DNA of 64,000 nucleotides from Paenibacillus sp. ACRRX (GCF_022346885.1 NZ_JAKRNK010000002.1:1083075-1147074); one strand, 5' to 3'; shown: positions 9,194-20,756, counted from the stretch's first letter. A program made the numbers and translations. Notes: generated by a model from the letters alone, not told the origin.

Positions 9194-9236
9194 ACGGCCT
9201 CTTACGTGTAACTAGCGGATAGATGGCCGTTTTTTG
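9194..9236 (+). terminator. Terminator of the BCCT gene
   Basis: ACGGCC (9194-9199) pairs with GGCCGT (9225-9230), followed by a run of six T, 15 bases past the stop codon. Confidence 0.75.
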
Positions 9237-11168
<1,932 letters not shown>

Positions 11169-11241
11169 TCCCTGTTTTCTCCACATAATCGGTTAATTGG
11201 GCGACAGCCCCCTTCCTCATTGTCAACCATTTAACTACCAG

Positions 11242-11279
11242 ATAAGGCCGCGTCATCTATCCGGTGCGCGGTCTTATTC
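11242..11279 (+). terminator. Terminator of the neutral protease gene
   Basis: ATAAGGCCGCG (from 11242) pairs with CGCGGTCTTAT (to 11278) with one G-U pair and a short loop, followed by TCTTTG. Located about 75 bases after the stop. Confidence 0.7.
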
Positions 11280-11398
11280 TTTGTGACAACAGTCTAATTT
11301 GAGACTATAACAGCTAACTCCATCCTTGTTTATTCACAAACACAAACAAAAATAGAAACTAGCTTGTCTTCTTTGGGATCGTATTTGTTCTGTGCGAA

Positions 11399-11430
11399 TA
11401 TAATAGCAACTAAATAAGTAAGCGCTTACT
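11399..11430 (+). promoter_or_regulatory. -10 box and palindromic operator of the deacetylase/symporter operon
   Basis: A perfect TATAAT lies at 11399-11404. Twelve bases on, a perfect 14-bp palindrome AGTAAGCGCTTACT (11417-11430) sits just past the expected start of transcription. It matches the CcpA/LacI-family operator core (WAANCGNTNW with the central CG) except for the outermost base on each side. That position would block initiation, so repression by CcpA or a local LacI-type regulator is inferred. No convincing -35 was seen. Confidence 0.6.
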
Positions 11431-11461
11431 AAACGTAGATTGGCTGAAAAGGAGGCAAATG

Positions 11462-12367
11462 ATGTTAAGGATGAATGAACGGCTAGGCTTTGATCACAAT
11501 CAACGCCTTCTAATCGTTAATGCCGATGACTTCGGTATGTGTCGTTCCGTAAACGAAGCTATCAAGCAGTTACTTCAGGAAGAAGTCATCTCATCCGCGA
11601 CGATTATGATGCCGTGTGCTTGGTCCGAGGATGCTGCCCGCTGGAGTGCTGCTAACCGCCAGTTCGACGTTGGAGTTCATTTGACTTTAACAAGTGAATG
11701 GGATGGATACAAATGGGGGCCCGTCTGCCAGAGAAGAGATACTTCTTCCTTGACGACAGAACACGGGTATTTCCCGGCGAGTTGCCTTGTTGTTGAGCAA
11801 AAAGCGGAGGTTGAACAGATTAGACATGAGTTCATAGCTCAGATCGAAGCAGCCCTGCACCAAGGAATTGATGTGTCCCACCTGGATAATCATATGGGGA
11901 GTGTATATGGACTTGAAACGGGCAGAGATTTCTTACAGCTCGTATTCGATCTATGTTCTGCTTACGATCTGCCGTTCCGTCTGCCAAAAGCAGGTATGAA
12001 TGTCCCCCCTGAATTAACAGCACTTGCGAAACAACGAGCTGAACAGGCGGGAGAACTAGGAATTATGATCCTCGATGATCTTCTTGGACTACGATATGCG
12101 CTTGAGACTGGGGAAACTTATGAGGTGGCCAAAGCATCTATGTGTGCTCTGCTGCGCGGGTTGCAGCCGGGGTTATCTGAGATTATTATACACCCTGCGT
12201 ACGTCTCTGACGAGCTAAAATCGATTACACCACATTGGCAAAAACGAGGCTTTGAATTTGATCTATTTCGTGATCCCGACATTCGTGAGCTGCTGCGAGA
12301 AGAGAACATTCAGCTTGTCAGATGGCTCGATGTCCGTCAAGTCCAACGCAATAGGCTAAAAGAGTAA
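11462..12367 (+). CDS. ChbG/HpnK family deacetylase (YdjC-like)
   Basis: A 301-residue metal-dependent carbohydrate deacetylase; characterised members remove an acetyl group from chitobiose or related N-acetyl sugars. The motifs LLIVNADDFGMCRSVNEAI (metal Asp pair), VGVHLTLTSEW (metal His) and SHLDNHMGSVYG (catalytic His region) are all present. ATG 11462 is preferred because AGGAGG (11450-11455) is 6 bases away; an in-frame ATG at 11459 is also possible. It is followed after 19 bases by a GPH-type symporter, suggesting import and then deacetylation of an amino sugar. Confidence 0.85.
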   Translation: MLRMNERLGFDHNQRLLIVNADDFGMCRSVNEAIKQLLQEEVISSATIMMPCAWSEDAARWSAANRQFDVGVHLTLTSEWDGYKWGPVCQRRDTSSLTTEHGYFPASCLVVEQKAEVEQIRHEFIAQIEAALHQGIDVSHLDNHMGSVYGLETGRDFLQLVFDLCSAYDLPFRLPKAGMNVPPELTALAKQRAEQAGELGIMILDDLLGLRYALETGETYEVAKASMCALLRGLQPGLSEIIIHPAYVSDELKSITPHWQKRGFEFDLFRDPDIRELLREENIQLVRWLDVRQVQRNRLKE

Positions 12368-12386
12368 TGATAAGGGATGGTGTTGG

Positions 12387-13682
12387 ATGGCTAAATCACC
12401 GCTGCATACAACATTAGCACATAAAGCGGCCTTCACTTCAGGCAATTTTGCCGCCAATCTTATGGCCCAGATGTTCTCCGCCTACATCGTTTACTATTAC
12501 GTTGATATATTAGGAGTTCGGCCAGTACATGTTGGAATTGTGATGGTTATACACGGGCTGATCGGCGCATTGTTGAATCCACTGTTCGGATATACGAGCG
12601 ACCGTGTTCGTACCCGCTGGGGAAGACGTGTTCCTTATATCACTTTTGGCCTGCTGCCACTAGCTGCTGTATTTACACTGCTCTGGGTTCCGTTGACATC
12701 CGGACCTGGACTAATCTGGTATTTTTTAGTGGTCGTCCTTATCTACGATGTGCTGTATGTTCTTGTTATTCTAAACTACTCTGCCCTCTTTCCTGAGATG
12801 TTTGTCTCTATAAAAGAAAGGGCCTCTGCATCCTCCTGGAAGCAGATGTTCGGCATACTTGGCATGATTGCTGGCGTTGCCGTTCCTCCCCTTGTATATG
12901 TTACGTACGGTTGGAAGATGATGGGGTTATTATTCGGGTTGATCTCTATCGTATCCTTATCCGCAATTGTATGGGGCGCGCGTGAAAATAAACATGCAGC
13001 TGCACCTGCAATTGGCTTCTGGACCGCAATCCGTTATACCTTGAGTAATCGTGCATTTTTAATCTACGTTTTAGGCGGATTTTTAGTTCAGCTTACTTTT
13101 GCTCTGCTGCCTGCGGCAATACCCTTTTTTACAAAGTATGTGCTCCTTGAATCTGAACTTGCTAATACCATTATGCTTGGAACCGTGTTTATTACGGCCA
13201 TACCATTTGTATACTTTTGGGGGCGCCTGACGAATCGTTATGGCCCGCGTGCAGTTATGTTAGCGACTATTATGTGTTATGCAGTATCCTTAAGCCCTCT
13301 GCTCTGGGTCACTGCTTCTTTAGCGGCTTATATCACTTCAGCAGGGATCGGAATTGGATTAGCCGGCATTATCGTGCTGTTAGAAGTGCTGTTGGCGGAA
13401 GTTATTGACGACGATGAACGTCGCACTGGAGCACGTCGAGAAGGGATGTATTTTGGCATGAACGGTTTTATTATACGATTTGGCGTATCGCTGCAAGCCG
13501 TTATTATGAGCGTTGTTCTGGAATACAGCGGCTATCATGCACAAGCCACAACTCAACCGGATACAGCGATTGTAGGAATACGTCTGATGCTGGCTGGCAT
13601 TCCAATTGCAGCACTGCTGCTGTCATTGATATGTTTCTACCTGTATCCCATACGCGCAGGACACACTGATAGTACTCGATAA
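12387..13682 (+). CDS. MFS sugar transporter, GPH (glycoside-pentoside-hexuronide:cation symporter) family
   Basis: A 431-residue membrane protein with about 12 hydrophobic segments. The GPH/MelB-type signature between helices 2 and 3 (NPLFGYTSDRVRTRWGRRVP) is clear, as is the second-half loop EVIDDDERRTGARREG. Start ATG 12387 follows GGGATGG. It is the second gene of an operon with the ChbG-like deacetylase, which suggests uptake of an acetylated di- or oligosaccharide; the substrate is not known. Confidence 0.85.
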   Translation: MAKSPLHTTLAHKAAFTSGNFAANLMAQMFSAYIVYYYVDILGVRPVHVGIVMVIHGLIGALLNPLFGYTSDRVRTRWGRRVPYITFGLLPLAAVFTLLWVPLTSGPGLIWYFLVVVLIYDVLYVLVILNYSALFPEMFVSIKERASASSWKQMFGILGMIAGVAVPPLVYVTYGWKMMGLLFGLISIVSLSAIVWGARENKHAAAPAIGFWTAIRYTLSNRAFLIYVLGGFLVQLTFALLPAAIPFFTKYVLLESELANTIMLGTVFITAIPFVYFWGRLTNRYGPRAVMLATIMCYAVSLSPLLWVTASLAAYITSAGIGIGLAGIIVLLEVLLAEVIDDDERRTGARREGMYFGMNGFIIRFGVSLQAVIMSVVLEYSGYHAQATTQPDTAIVGIRLMLAGIPIAALLLSLICFYLYPIRAGHTDSTR

Positions 13683-13735
13683 GAAATTGGTGCTGACACT
13701 GCATATTTATCTTCATTTTTTAATTTCAAGTTCAA

Positions 13736-13790
13736 AACAAAAAGCCTCCCCCTACAGGTTGTAGACCTGAGGTAGAGAGGCTTCTCTAAT
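13736..13790 (-). terminator. Terminator of dnaJ, shared by the convergent symporter gene
   Basis: AAGCCTC (13742-13748) pairs with GAGGCTT (13777-13783), with inner pairing CCTAC/GTAG around the loop. On the minus strand a T-rich tract (TTTTTGTTTTG) follows, so it terminates the dnaK operon; it may also slow readthrough from the plus-strand symporter. Confidence 0.75.
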
Positions 13791-13802
13791 ATAGAGATGA
13801 CA

Positions 13803-14924
13803 TTAGTCTCCGCGGAATGCCCGTTTCATACGATCAAAAAAAGTTCCCTCGTGAGTGCCGCTCGGCGCTTCACCACTCACATTTGCGAACTCACGGAGCG
13901 CTTCCTTCTGCTCGTCGTTAAGCTTCGTCGGCGTAACGATAACAACTTTTACATGCTGATCGCCATTACCATTGCCGCGCAAATGTGGAACACCCTTGCC
14001 GCGTAAGCGGAATTGTGTGCCTGTCTGTGTGCCGGCAGGAATCTTTAGCTTCACTTTATCGTGTAGTGTCGGGATCTCAATCTCATCTCCAAGTGCTGCT
14101 TGTGCAAACGTAAGCGGCACTTCACAGTAGATGTCGTCTTCTTCCCGTTGGAAAAATTCGTGCTGCTTCACACGAATGATGATGTACAAGTCACCGCCTG
14201 GACCGCCGCGCTGACCGCTTTCACCCTCGCCTGACATACGAAGCTGAGCGCCATCGAATGCCCCTGCAGGAATGCGTACATGTATCTTGCGCTGCTTCTT
14301 CATTGAACCCGCGCCGTGACAAGTTCCACATTTCTCACGGATAATCTTGCCGCGTCCTTGACAGCTTGAACAAGCCCGGCGGTTCACCATACGTCCAAAT
14401 GGCGTATTTTGCACCACTTCTTCTTGTCCGCTGCCATGACATTTCGAGCATGCATCTGGCTTCGTGCCTGGCTTGGCTCCTGTACCGAAGCACGTATCAC
14501 ATTGCTCTGTACGCGGGATTGTAATATCCGTCTCCTTGCCAAAAGCCGCTTCCTTAAACTCTATTGTCATTGTATACTGCAGGTCGCTGCCACGCTGCGG
14601 TGCATTCGGGTCACGCCGATTGCCTCCGCCTCCGCCAAAGAACATATCAAATATATCGCCAAAGCCGCCGAAGTCGCCCGAGAAGCCTCCTCCGCCCTGA
14701 TTCGGGTCCACGTGTCCATACTGATCATACATGGCACGTTTCTGGCCATCGCCTAATACGTCATAAGCTTCCTTTACTTCTTTGAACTTATCCTCCGCGT
14801 CCGCGGCTTTGTTGACATCTGGGTGATATTGACGGGCAAGCTTCCGATACGCCTTCTTAATATCTTCTTCTCCTGCACCCTTGCTAACGCCAAGCACCTC
14901 ATAATAATCACGCTTATCTGCCAT
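13803..14924 (-). CDS. dnaJ: Chaperone protein DnaJ
   Basis: Hsp40 cochaperone that delivers substrates to DnaK and stimulates its ATPase. The 373 residues show a J domain ([20 protein letters not shown], with HPD in [10 protein letters not shown]), a Gly/Phe-rich linker ([13 protein letters not shown]), four CxxCxGxG zinc motifs ([32 protein letters not shown]) and the C-terminal substrate domain. The start is ATG 14924, since the J domain begins there; the frame is open to 14963. Last gene of the HrcA-controlled operon. Confidence 0.96.
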   Translation of the reverse strand: MADKRDYYEVLGVSKGAGEEDIKKAYRKLARQYHPDVNKAADAEDKFKEVKEAYDVLGDGQKRAMYDQYGHVDPNQGGGGFSGDFGGFGDIFDMFFGGGGGNRRDPNAPQRGSDLQYTMTIEFKEAAFGKETDITIPRTEQCDTCFGTGAKPGTKPDACSKCHGSGQEEVVQNTPFGRMVNRRACSSCQGRGKIIREKCGTCHGAGSMKKQRKIHVRIPAGAFDGAQLRMSGEGESGQRGGPGGDLYIIIRVKQHEFFQREEDDIYCEVPLTFAQAALGDEIEIPTLHDKVKLKIPAGTQTGTQFRLRGKGVPHLRGNGNGDQHVKVVIVTPTKLNDEQKEALREFANVSGEAPSGTHEGTFFDRMKRAFRGD

Positions 14925-15004
14925 TATACCACCCCCACTTGCAATACTAGCCCTATTTACCATGTTATAAGCTTATACTGATGATAACAGCCTAACAAAA
15001 GGAA

Positions 15005-15036
15005 AGTCAAAGCCGAGACCTATCCCGGCTTTGACT
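15005..15036 (-). terminator. Hairpin between dnaK and dnaJ
   Basis: Perfect 11-bp stem AGTCAAAGCCG (15005-15015) with CGGCTTTGACT (15026-15036). On the minus strand it is followed by TTCCTTTTG, a poor T tract. It may lower dnaJ expression relative to dnaK or protect the dnaK mRNA end. Confidence 0.6.
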
Positions 15037-15050
15037 CTGTATGGAGACGC

Positions 15051-16877
15051 TTATTTCTTGTCTTCGTCTACGACTTCATAGTCCGCGTCAACAACATTAT
15101 CCTGCTTCGCCGCTCCGCCTTCTGGCGCACCTTGCTCTGCTTGCGCCGCTTGCTCGTACAACTTCACAGACAATTGTTGCACAATTTCCATCAACTCGTC
15201 TGTAGCTGCTTTGATTGTATCGGCATCGTTGCCTTCAAGTGCTTGCTTCACTTTATCTTTAGCTGCGTTAGCTTTGTCGATATCCGCTTGATCCGCTTTA
15301 TCGCCCAAATCTTTCAGCGTCTTCTCTGTAGTATATACTAATTGGTCAGCGCTGTTGCGGATCTCAACCATTTCTTTACGTTTGTTGTCTTCTTCCGCAT
15401 GCAGTTCTGCTTCTTTCATCATACGTTCAACTTCTTCATCGGACAACCCGCTCGAAGATGTGATTGTGATGTTTTGGCTCTTGCCTGTACCTTTATCAAG
15501 TGCAGACACTTTAACGATACCATTGGCATCAATGTCAAAGGAAACTTCGATCTGAGGCACACCACGTGGAGCCGGTGGAATGTCCGTCAGCATAAAGCGT
15601 CCCAATGTCTTGTTGTCGCCTGCCATAGAGCGTTCACCTTGCAATACATGAATCTCTACGCTAGTTTGGCTGTCAGCATAAGTGGAGTACACTTGTGATT
15701 TGTTAGTAGGGATCGTTGTATTACGCTCGATCATCTTCGTGAACACACCACCAGCCGTCTCGATACCAAGGGACAATGGCGTAACGTCGAGAAGAACGAC
15801 GTCTTTTACATCACCTGTCAATACACCTGCTTGAACAGCAGCTCCAAGTGCTACTACTTCGTCAGGGTTAACGCCTTTGTAAGGTTCTTTACCTGTCAAT
15901 TTCTTGATTGCTTCTTGAACTGCAGGAATACGAGTCGAACCACCTACAAGTACGATCTTCTCGATATCAGCAGGAGTCAAGCCTGCGTCTTGCATCGCTT
16001 GACGAGTTGGTCCAAGCGTACGCTCTACCAAATCGTGAGACAGTTCTTCGAACTTCGCACGAGTCAAGTTCACTTCCAAATGCTGAGGCACGCCGTCTAC
16101 TACGGTGATAAACGGAAGGCTAATCGTAGTTGTCAGCACGCCGGACAATTCTTTTTTCGCTTTTTCAGCTGCATCTTTCAAACGTTGTACAGCAGCTTTG
16201 TCTTTACTCAAGTCAATGCCATTATCTTTCTTAAATTCAGCTACTAGGTAATCAATAACGACTTGGTCAAAGTCATCTCCGCCAAGGTTGTTGTCGCCGC
16301 TTGTTGCTTTAACTTCAAAGAAACCATCGCCAAGTTCGAGAATAGAAACGTCAAATGTACCGCCGCCCAGGTCATAGACAAGGATCGTATGGTCACCCGT
16401 CTTGTCAGCACCATATGCCAATGCTGCCGCTGTTGGCTCATTGACAATACGAAGTACATCGAGACCAGCAATCTTACCTGCATCTTTAGTTGCTTGACGT
16501 TGGGAGTCATTAAAGTAAGCTGGAACCGTAATAACGGCTTGTGTTACCGTTTGGCCCAAGTAAGCTTCCGCATCGGATTTCAGCTTTTGCAGCACCATTG
16601 CGGATATTTCTTGAGGCGTAAAGTTCTTGTCGTCAATAGCTGTGGAATGATTTGTTCCCATATGACGTTTGATTGAGCTAATCGTGCGATCAGGGTTTGT
16701 GATCGCTTGGCGTTTTGCGGTTTCACCGACAACACGTTCGCCATCTTTCTTAAAACCTACAACAGAAGGTGTAGTACGCGCGCCTTCTGGGTTAGGAATA
16801 ACAACTGCTTCTCCGCCCTCCATTACCGCTACGCAGGAATTCGTTGTACCTAAGTCAATACCAATTACTTTACTCAT
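15051..16877 (-). CDS. dnaK: Molecular chaperone DnaK (Hsp70)
   Basis: A 608-residue Hsp70. The actin-like ATPase domain starts with [20 protein letters not shown] and includes [12 protein letters not shown] and [16 protein letters not shown]; the substrate domain follows ([19 protein letters not shown]), and the C-terminus is acidic ([12 protein letters not shown]). Length is normal for Bacillota. Preceded by GGGAGG at a good distance. It follows grpE by 115 bases in the CIRCE-controlled operon. Confidence 0.98.
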   Translation of the reverse strand: MSKVIGIDLGTTNSCVAVMEGGEAVVIPNPEGARTTPSVVGFKKDGERVVGETAKRQAITNPDRTISSIKRHMGTNHSTAIDDKNFTPQEISAMVLQKLKSDAEAYLGQTVTQAVITVPAYFNDSQRQATKDAGKIAGLDVLRIVNEPTAAALAYGADKTGDHTILVYDLGGGTFDVSILELGDGFFEVKATSGDNNLGGDDFDQVVIDYLVAEFKKDNGIDLSKDKAAVQRLKDAAEKAKKELSGVLTTTISLPFITVVDGVPQHLEVNLTRAKFEELSHDLVERTLGPTRQAMQDAGLTPADIEKIVLVGGSTRIPAVQEAIKKLTGKEPYKGVNPDEVVALGAAVQAGVLTGDVKDVVLLDVTPLSLGIETAGGVFTKMIERNTTIPTNKSQVYSTYADSQTSVEIHVLQGERSMAGDNKTLGRFMLTDIPPAPRGVPQIEVSFDIDANGIVKVSALDKGTGKSQNITITSSSGLSDEEVERMMKEAELHAEEDNKRKEMVEIRNSADQLVYTTEKTLKDLGDKADQADIDKANAAKDKVKQALEGNDADTIKAATDELMEIVQQLSVKLYEQAAQAEQGAPEGGAAKQDNVVDADYEVVDEDKK

Positions 16878-16992
16878 TTGAAAATAACCTCCCTTTAAAA
16901 TGGTTCATGTCCTTCATGTGGACTTCAGTTGTCTCTATCGTAATCAACAGCTCACGCTTGACGACACGGACGTTGTTATTAAACGTCTGCCA

Positions 16993-17553
16993 TTAGCCGC
17001 TAACTTTGACCATTGCTGGACGAAGTACACGATCTTTAAGCATGTAGCCTTTTTGTACTTCTTCAACGACGATGCCTTCTTCATACTCATCCGATTCCAC
17101 TTGCATGATTGCTTGATGGAATTCAGGATTAAACGCTTCGCCAACTGTATTCATTGCAGTAAGACCTTCCTGCTCCAATACTTGCTGCAGCTGGCGGAAT
17201 ATCATATCGACGCCCTTCGTGAACGATTCTGTATCGCCACTGTTTGGGTTGGTTGCGATTGCGCGTTCAAAGTTATCCAATATTGGTACCAGTTCGGTTA
17301 CAAGCTTCAAGGAAGCATATTTCGCCAGATCTTCCTTCTCCTTTAAAGTACGGCGGCGGAAGTTGTCGAAATCTGCTTGCGCGCGAAGGTAACGTTGGTG
17401 ATTCTCCTCTGCTTGCGCCTTAGCTTGCTCCAGCTCGTTGTCTTGAGCAGCTTCTGCTTGCTCTTCCAACTGCTCATCAACCGTTTCTTCAATCTCCTCT
17501 ACTTGAGGGGATTGCTCAATATCGGCATTCATTTGATCTTGTTCTGGTTTCAA
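16993..17553 (-). CDS. grpE: Nucleotide exchange factor GrpE
   Basis: GrpE releases ADP from DnaK. The 186-residue protein has an acidic N-terminal tail (ADIEQSPQVEEIEETVDEQL), a long coiled coil, then the conserved RAQADFDNFRRRTLKEKEDL and the beta domain (GFxP-like LRPAMVKVSG end). The start is TTG 17553, chosen because GGAGG lies 8 bases upstream; the frame is open further to 17658 but that extension is unlike GrpE. In this operon grpE does not follow hrcA directly: a chaperonin gene is inserted between them. Confidence 0.95.
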   Translation of the reverse strand: MKPEQDQMNADIEQSPQVEEIEETVDEQLEEQAEAAQDNELEQAKAQAEENHQRYLRAQADFDNFRRRTLKEKEDLAKYASLKLVTELVPILDNFERAIATNPNSGDTESFTKGVDMIFRQLQQVLEQEGLTAMNTVGEAFNPEFHQAIMQVESDEYEEGIVVEEVQKGYMLKDRVLRPAMVKVSG

Positions 17554-17745
17554 CCCTTTCACCTCCCCTATGTAGTTCACTAATATAACTGTATATGTTG
17601 CGGAGTATGATGTCGAATACACATCTTTATCCGATAAATACCTACAATGAAGCATCAAGGATAGCTGTTCAACTCCAGCCCCTAGTCCTATCTATCCCTA
17701 CTGCATGACATCCGACAGCATCTGCGCAAACTACCGCTTGGATGA

Positions 17746-19305
17746 TCAGCCAGCATCCACACGCATCTTGATGACAGTATGAATTCGCAGTACAGCGGCA
17801 GCAACCTCGCTCGCAGCCTTCAAGGCGTGCAGTTTAACAGCTGCTGGATCGACGACACCTGCATCAAATACATCCAACACAGCCCCTGTGTCGCAATCAA
17901 TGCCAATTGTATCGGTCGCCTCGTGTGCCTGTGCGGCTCTTGCTTCTTCCAGCTTCTCCAGTGGATTAAAGCCAGCATTAAGCACGATCTGTGCCATTGG
18001 CTTACGCAGCGCTTCCGCGACAGCGGCAATGCCAAATGCCTCCATGCCGCGCACCGTCTCGCGGTAACGCTCCAAGACGTAGGCTACGGCCAATTCGGCA
18101 GCCCCACCACCTGGCAGTATACCGCCTTGTATGGCAGCCTGCAATGCGGCAGCAGCGTCGGCAGCGATACGCGCCCGCTCGCCGACAACTTCGCGCGTGC
18201 TCGCGCCAACCACTAGCGTTACCAGCTTATCGCGGGCAGCTGGTGTTGCCGCTTCGGCATCCGGCGCGTATAAGCGTACGCGCTCAAGCCGCTCATCGTA
18301 GCAAGCGCGCGCCGTACAGCCGAGCATGCCCGCGAGCGAAGCGACATCCTTTCCGAGCGCGGCACGCTTTAACGGCTTTGCCCCCGTGAGGCGTGCGACA
18401 CGCTGCACATCGTCACGGTTTACGCGCTGCAGAACCATCATATCGTGGTCCAAGCAAAATTGCTCCGCTTCGGGGTGAATGCCTCGTTCCAGTACGATAA
18501 AGCCAACATCAAGCTCGTGCAGACGCTCCAACTGCTCCATGAAATTGGCCCGTAAATGCATGTACTGCTGGAAGCCCGCTTCTGTTGTCAATAGCTGTTC
18601 ATCCAATGCCTCTGGCTCCAAACTGTCACGCAGTACCAGCACACGACAATTCTCTCTTTCCGCCAGCCATTCTCGTTGCAGCGGCTTCTGCTTGAGCAGC
18701 ATGCCATTAAACCATTCATTGCTCGCCTTTTCATGGGCAACGACCGTCTCCGCCAAACGGAATCGTGGATCGCGCAATCGTTCCCAGCCGACAGACTTTC
18801 CTGCTTCGAGCACAAGGCTGACAATATCAGTCTGTTCTCGCCCCGCGATGTGAACAGCGCGCTGCAGCAGCGGGTCATCCCATCCATCCAGCTGTACGGC
18901 ACGCTTGCGCAGTTCTTCACTCGCAAAGTCAGCTCCCAATTGGATTCCGGCAACAACTTTTGCGGCTGGCACACCTCTTGTTACTTGATCAACGCCGGCC
19001 TGCACAAGCGCACCAGCCAATACGGTTGCCGTAGTCGTCCCGTCGCCAACTTCATGCTGCTGTGCCCTAGCTACTTGAATAACAAGCTTGGCAATTGGAT
19101 GACTCACATCCATCATTTCCAAGATGGTTACTCCGTCATTCGTTATGATAACCTCACCCTGCTGCCCAACTAACATAACATCCAGCCCTTTAGGACCTAA
19201 CGTGCCTTCTACAGCTGAACATAATGCTCGCACAGCTTGTGCGTTGTTGAGGAGCGTGGCGTACTTATCATCATTTTCTTGCCATACACTTTGACCTTGA
19301 GACAT
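17746..19305 (-). CDS. Archaeal-type (group II-like, 'group III') TCP-1/cpn60 chaperonin
   Basis: A 519-residue ATP-dependent chaperonin that resembles thermosome/CCT subunits, not GroEL. The signatures are GTLGPKGLDVMLVG, NDGVTILEMMDVSHPIAKLV, the nucleotide loop HEVGDGTTTATVLAGALV, and GILPGGGAAELAVAYVLE with an Asp 15 residues before the GGG (the hydrolysis Asp). NAGFNPLEKLEEARA lies near the C-terminus. Group II-type rings close with a built-in lid and need no GroES. Bacterial examples (first reported from Carboxydothermus, Techtmann and Robb) lie in dnaK operons, as here between hrcA and grpE, so CIRCE/HrcA control is inferred. The middle of the gene is visibly richer in G+C and Ala than its neighbours. 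Start ATG follows GGAGG. Confidence 0.9.
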   Translation of the reverse strand: MSQGQSVWQENDDKYATLLNNAQAVRALCSAVEGTLGPKGLDVMLVGQQGEVIITNDGVTILEMMDVSHPIAKLVIQVARAQQHEVGDGTTTATVLAGALVQAGVDQVTRGVPAAKVVAGIQLGADFASEELRKRAVQLDGWDDPLLQRAVHIAGREQTDIVSLVLEAGKSVGWERLRDPRFRLAETVVAHEKASNEWFNGMLLKQKPLQREWLAERENCRVLVLRDSLEPEALDEQLLTTEAGFQQYMHLRANFMEQLERLHELDVGFIVLERGIHPEAEQFCLDHDMMVLQRVNRDDVQRVARLTGAKPLKRAALGKDVASLAGMLGCTARACYDERLERVRLYAPDAEAATPAARDKLVTLVVGASTREVVGERARIAADAAAALQAAIQGGILPGGGAAELAVAYVLERYRETVRGMEAFGIAAVAEALRKPMAQIVLNAGFNPLEKLEEARAAQAHEATDTIGIDCDTGAVLDVFDAGVVDPAAVKLHALKAASEVAAAVLRIHTVIKMRVDAG

Positions 19306-19370
19306 ATACGACGCTCCTCCTATTTATTCTTTATCATTTCATGATGATTATCGCTTCTTATTATGGTTCA

Positions 19371-20399
19371 TCAGCGACTCCAACGCTTCATAAACAGTGA
19401 CATCTGGCCCGAAACTTGATTCATAAGATTCATGACCTTTGCATATTCCATACGAGTAGGCCCCAATAGCCCGATCGTACCTAATGTCTGTCCGTCATAC
19501 GTATATGTCGCCGTAATTAAGCTGCAATTGGCAATGGCCTCGTGCGAATTCTCCTGACCAATTCGCACTTGTATACCAGTTGGAGATTCCCCCACTACCT
19601 TGATTAGGGTCGGTGTTTCCTCAAGCAAATCCCAAATGGTCTTGATTCGATCGACATCCTTAAATTCCGGCTGCGTGAGCATATTGGTTGTGCCGCTTAA
19701 ATATACCTCGCGGTGTACTTCCTCACCACTCATCACATTCTCAATCATCGCAATCATTTCTTGTGCATGGGAGACATACTTCGTAAGCTCCTGCCCAACC
19801 TCTGTATACAATTGCGCCCTAAGCTGAATCAAAGGAATCCCCGTTAGCTTGGCATTTAAAATGTTAACGACTTTTTCCAACTCTGCAGCAGAAACACCAG
19901 GTGGAATCGGTACCGTCTTATTCTCCACATGTCCTGTACTAGTCACGATAATGGCAACGGCAGTATCTTCCGATAACGGCAATAGCTGAAAATGCCGCAG
20001 CGACGTGTTAAACATTTCTGGTCCTAATGCAATTGAGGTATAATTCGTCAGCTGTGCAAGCACCGTAGACGTATGCTGAACCACCTGTTCCATCGCTGTT
20101 ATTTTTTCCGCAAACATCGTTTTCAACCGTATGACTTCCTCTGGTGACAGATCGTCCAGCCGAACCAGATGATCTACATAATAACGGTAGCCTTTCTGTG
20201 AAGGAATGCGTCCTGCCGACGTATGCGGCTGCTCCAAGTACCCAAGCTCTTCAAGATCCGCCATCTCATTTCGAATCGTCGCGGGACTAAATGCTACATC
20301 ACCGCGTTTTGAGATGCTGCGTGAGCCTACAGGTTCAGCTGAGCTGATATAATCATCTACAATAGCTGTTAGAATAAGTCGTTGGCGCTCAGTCAGCAT
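19371..20399 (-). CDS. hrcA: Heat-inducible transcription repressor HrcA
   Basis: HrcA binds CIRCE and represses chaperone genes until unfolded protein accumulates. The 342-residue protein has the N-terminal winged helix (MLTERQRLILTAIVDDYIS, then SRSISKRGDVAFSPATIRNE), the conserved LEELGYLEQPHTSAGRIPS, and a GAF-like C-terminal domain. Start ATG 20399 is chosen over an open extension to 20462 because GGGGGA precedes it and the protein family begins there. First gene of the operon; CIRCE lies 134 bases upstream. Confidence 0.96.
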   Translation of the reverse strand: MLTERQRLILTAIVDDYISSAEPVGSRSISKRGDVAFSPATIRNEMADLEELGYLEQPHTSAGRIPSQKGYRYYVDHLVRLDDLSPEEVIRLKTMFAEKITAMEQVVQHTSTVLAQLTNYTSIALGPEMFNTSLRHFQLLPLSEDTAVAIIVTSTGHVENKTVPIPPGVSAAELEKVVNILNAKLTGIPLIQLRAQLYTEVGQELTKYVSHAQEMIAMIENVMSGEEVHREVYLSGTTNMLTQPEFKDVDRIKTIWDLLEETPTLIKVVGESPTGIQVRIGQENSHEAIANCSLITATYTYDGQTLGTIGLLGPTRMEYAKVMNLMNQVSGQMSLFMKRWSR

Positions 20400-20532
20400 G
20401 ACACATTCCCCCTTCTGTCTTCCTAGTCTAGTCCATACCCTTCTAAGCTTGCTCTTAGTCATCCAGATGCACAGACAGCACCCTATGAATGCCTATTCGG
20501 CATATCGCTAGGTGCTTCTTCTTTACTGGTCG

Positions 20533-20559
20533 TTAGCACTCATCCTCAACGAGTGCTAA
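20533..20559 (-). promoter_or_regulatory. CIRCE element (HrcA operator)
   Basis: A perfect TTAGCACTC-N9-GAGTGCTAA inverted repeat (20533-20541 and 20551-20559) just downstream of the hrcA promoter. It is the only CIRCE seen in the window, so the chaperonin, grpE, dnaK and dnaJ all appear to depend on it. Confidence 0.97.
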
Positions 20560-20570
20560 CTGTTAATACA

Positions 20571-20600
20571 AAAATACCAAACGGACAAGTCTATTGTCAA
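20571..20600 (-). promoter_or_regulatory. SigA-type promoter of the hrcA-dnaK operon
   Basis: TTGACA (20600-20595) and TATTTT (20576-20571) with an 18-base spacer, reading toward hrcA. Transcription would begin just before CIRCE, so the operator covers the start of the transcript. Confidence 0.75.
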
Positions 20601-20756
20601 GTCAGTTCAGTATGTTAAATGCGTCTATTTTGCATTTTTGCGATGTTTTCTTTTATTAAGGTTCTTTATAGACCTAGCCCTATACCACTAGATCTCGTAA
20701 AATGTTATTACAAAAGCGAAACAAACTATATAGATGATAAAATATTATCGATCCAC

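Noticed and set aside
13803..16877. Long open frames antisense to dnaJ and dnaK
   Set aside because: Mirror frames of strongly biased genes; no ribosome sites and no recognisable domains.
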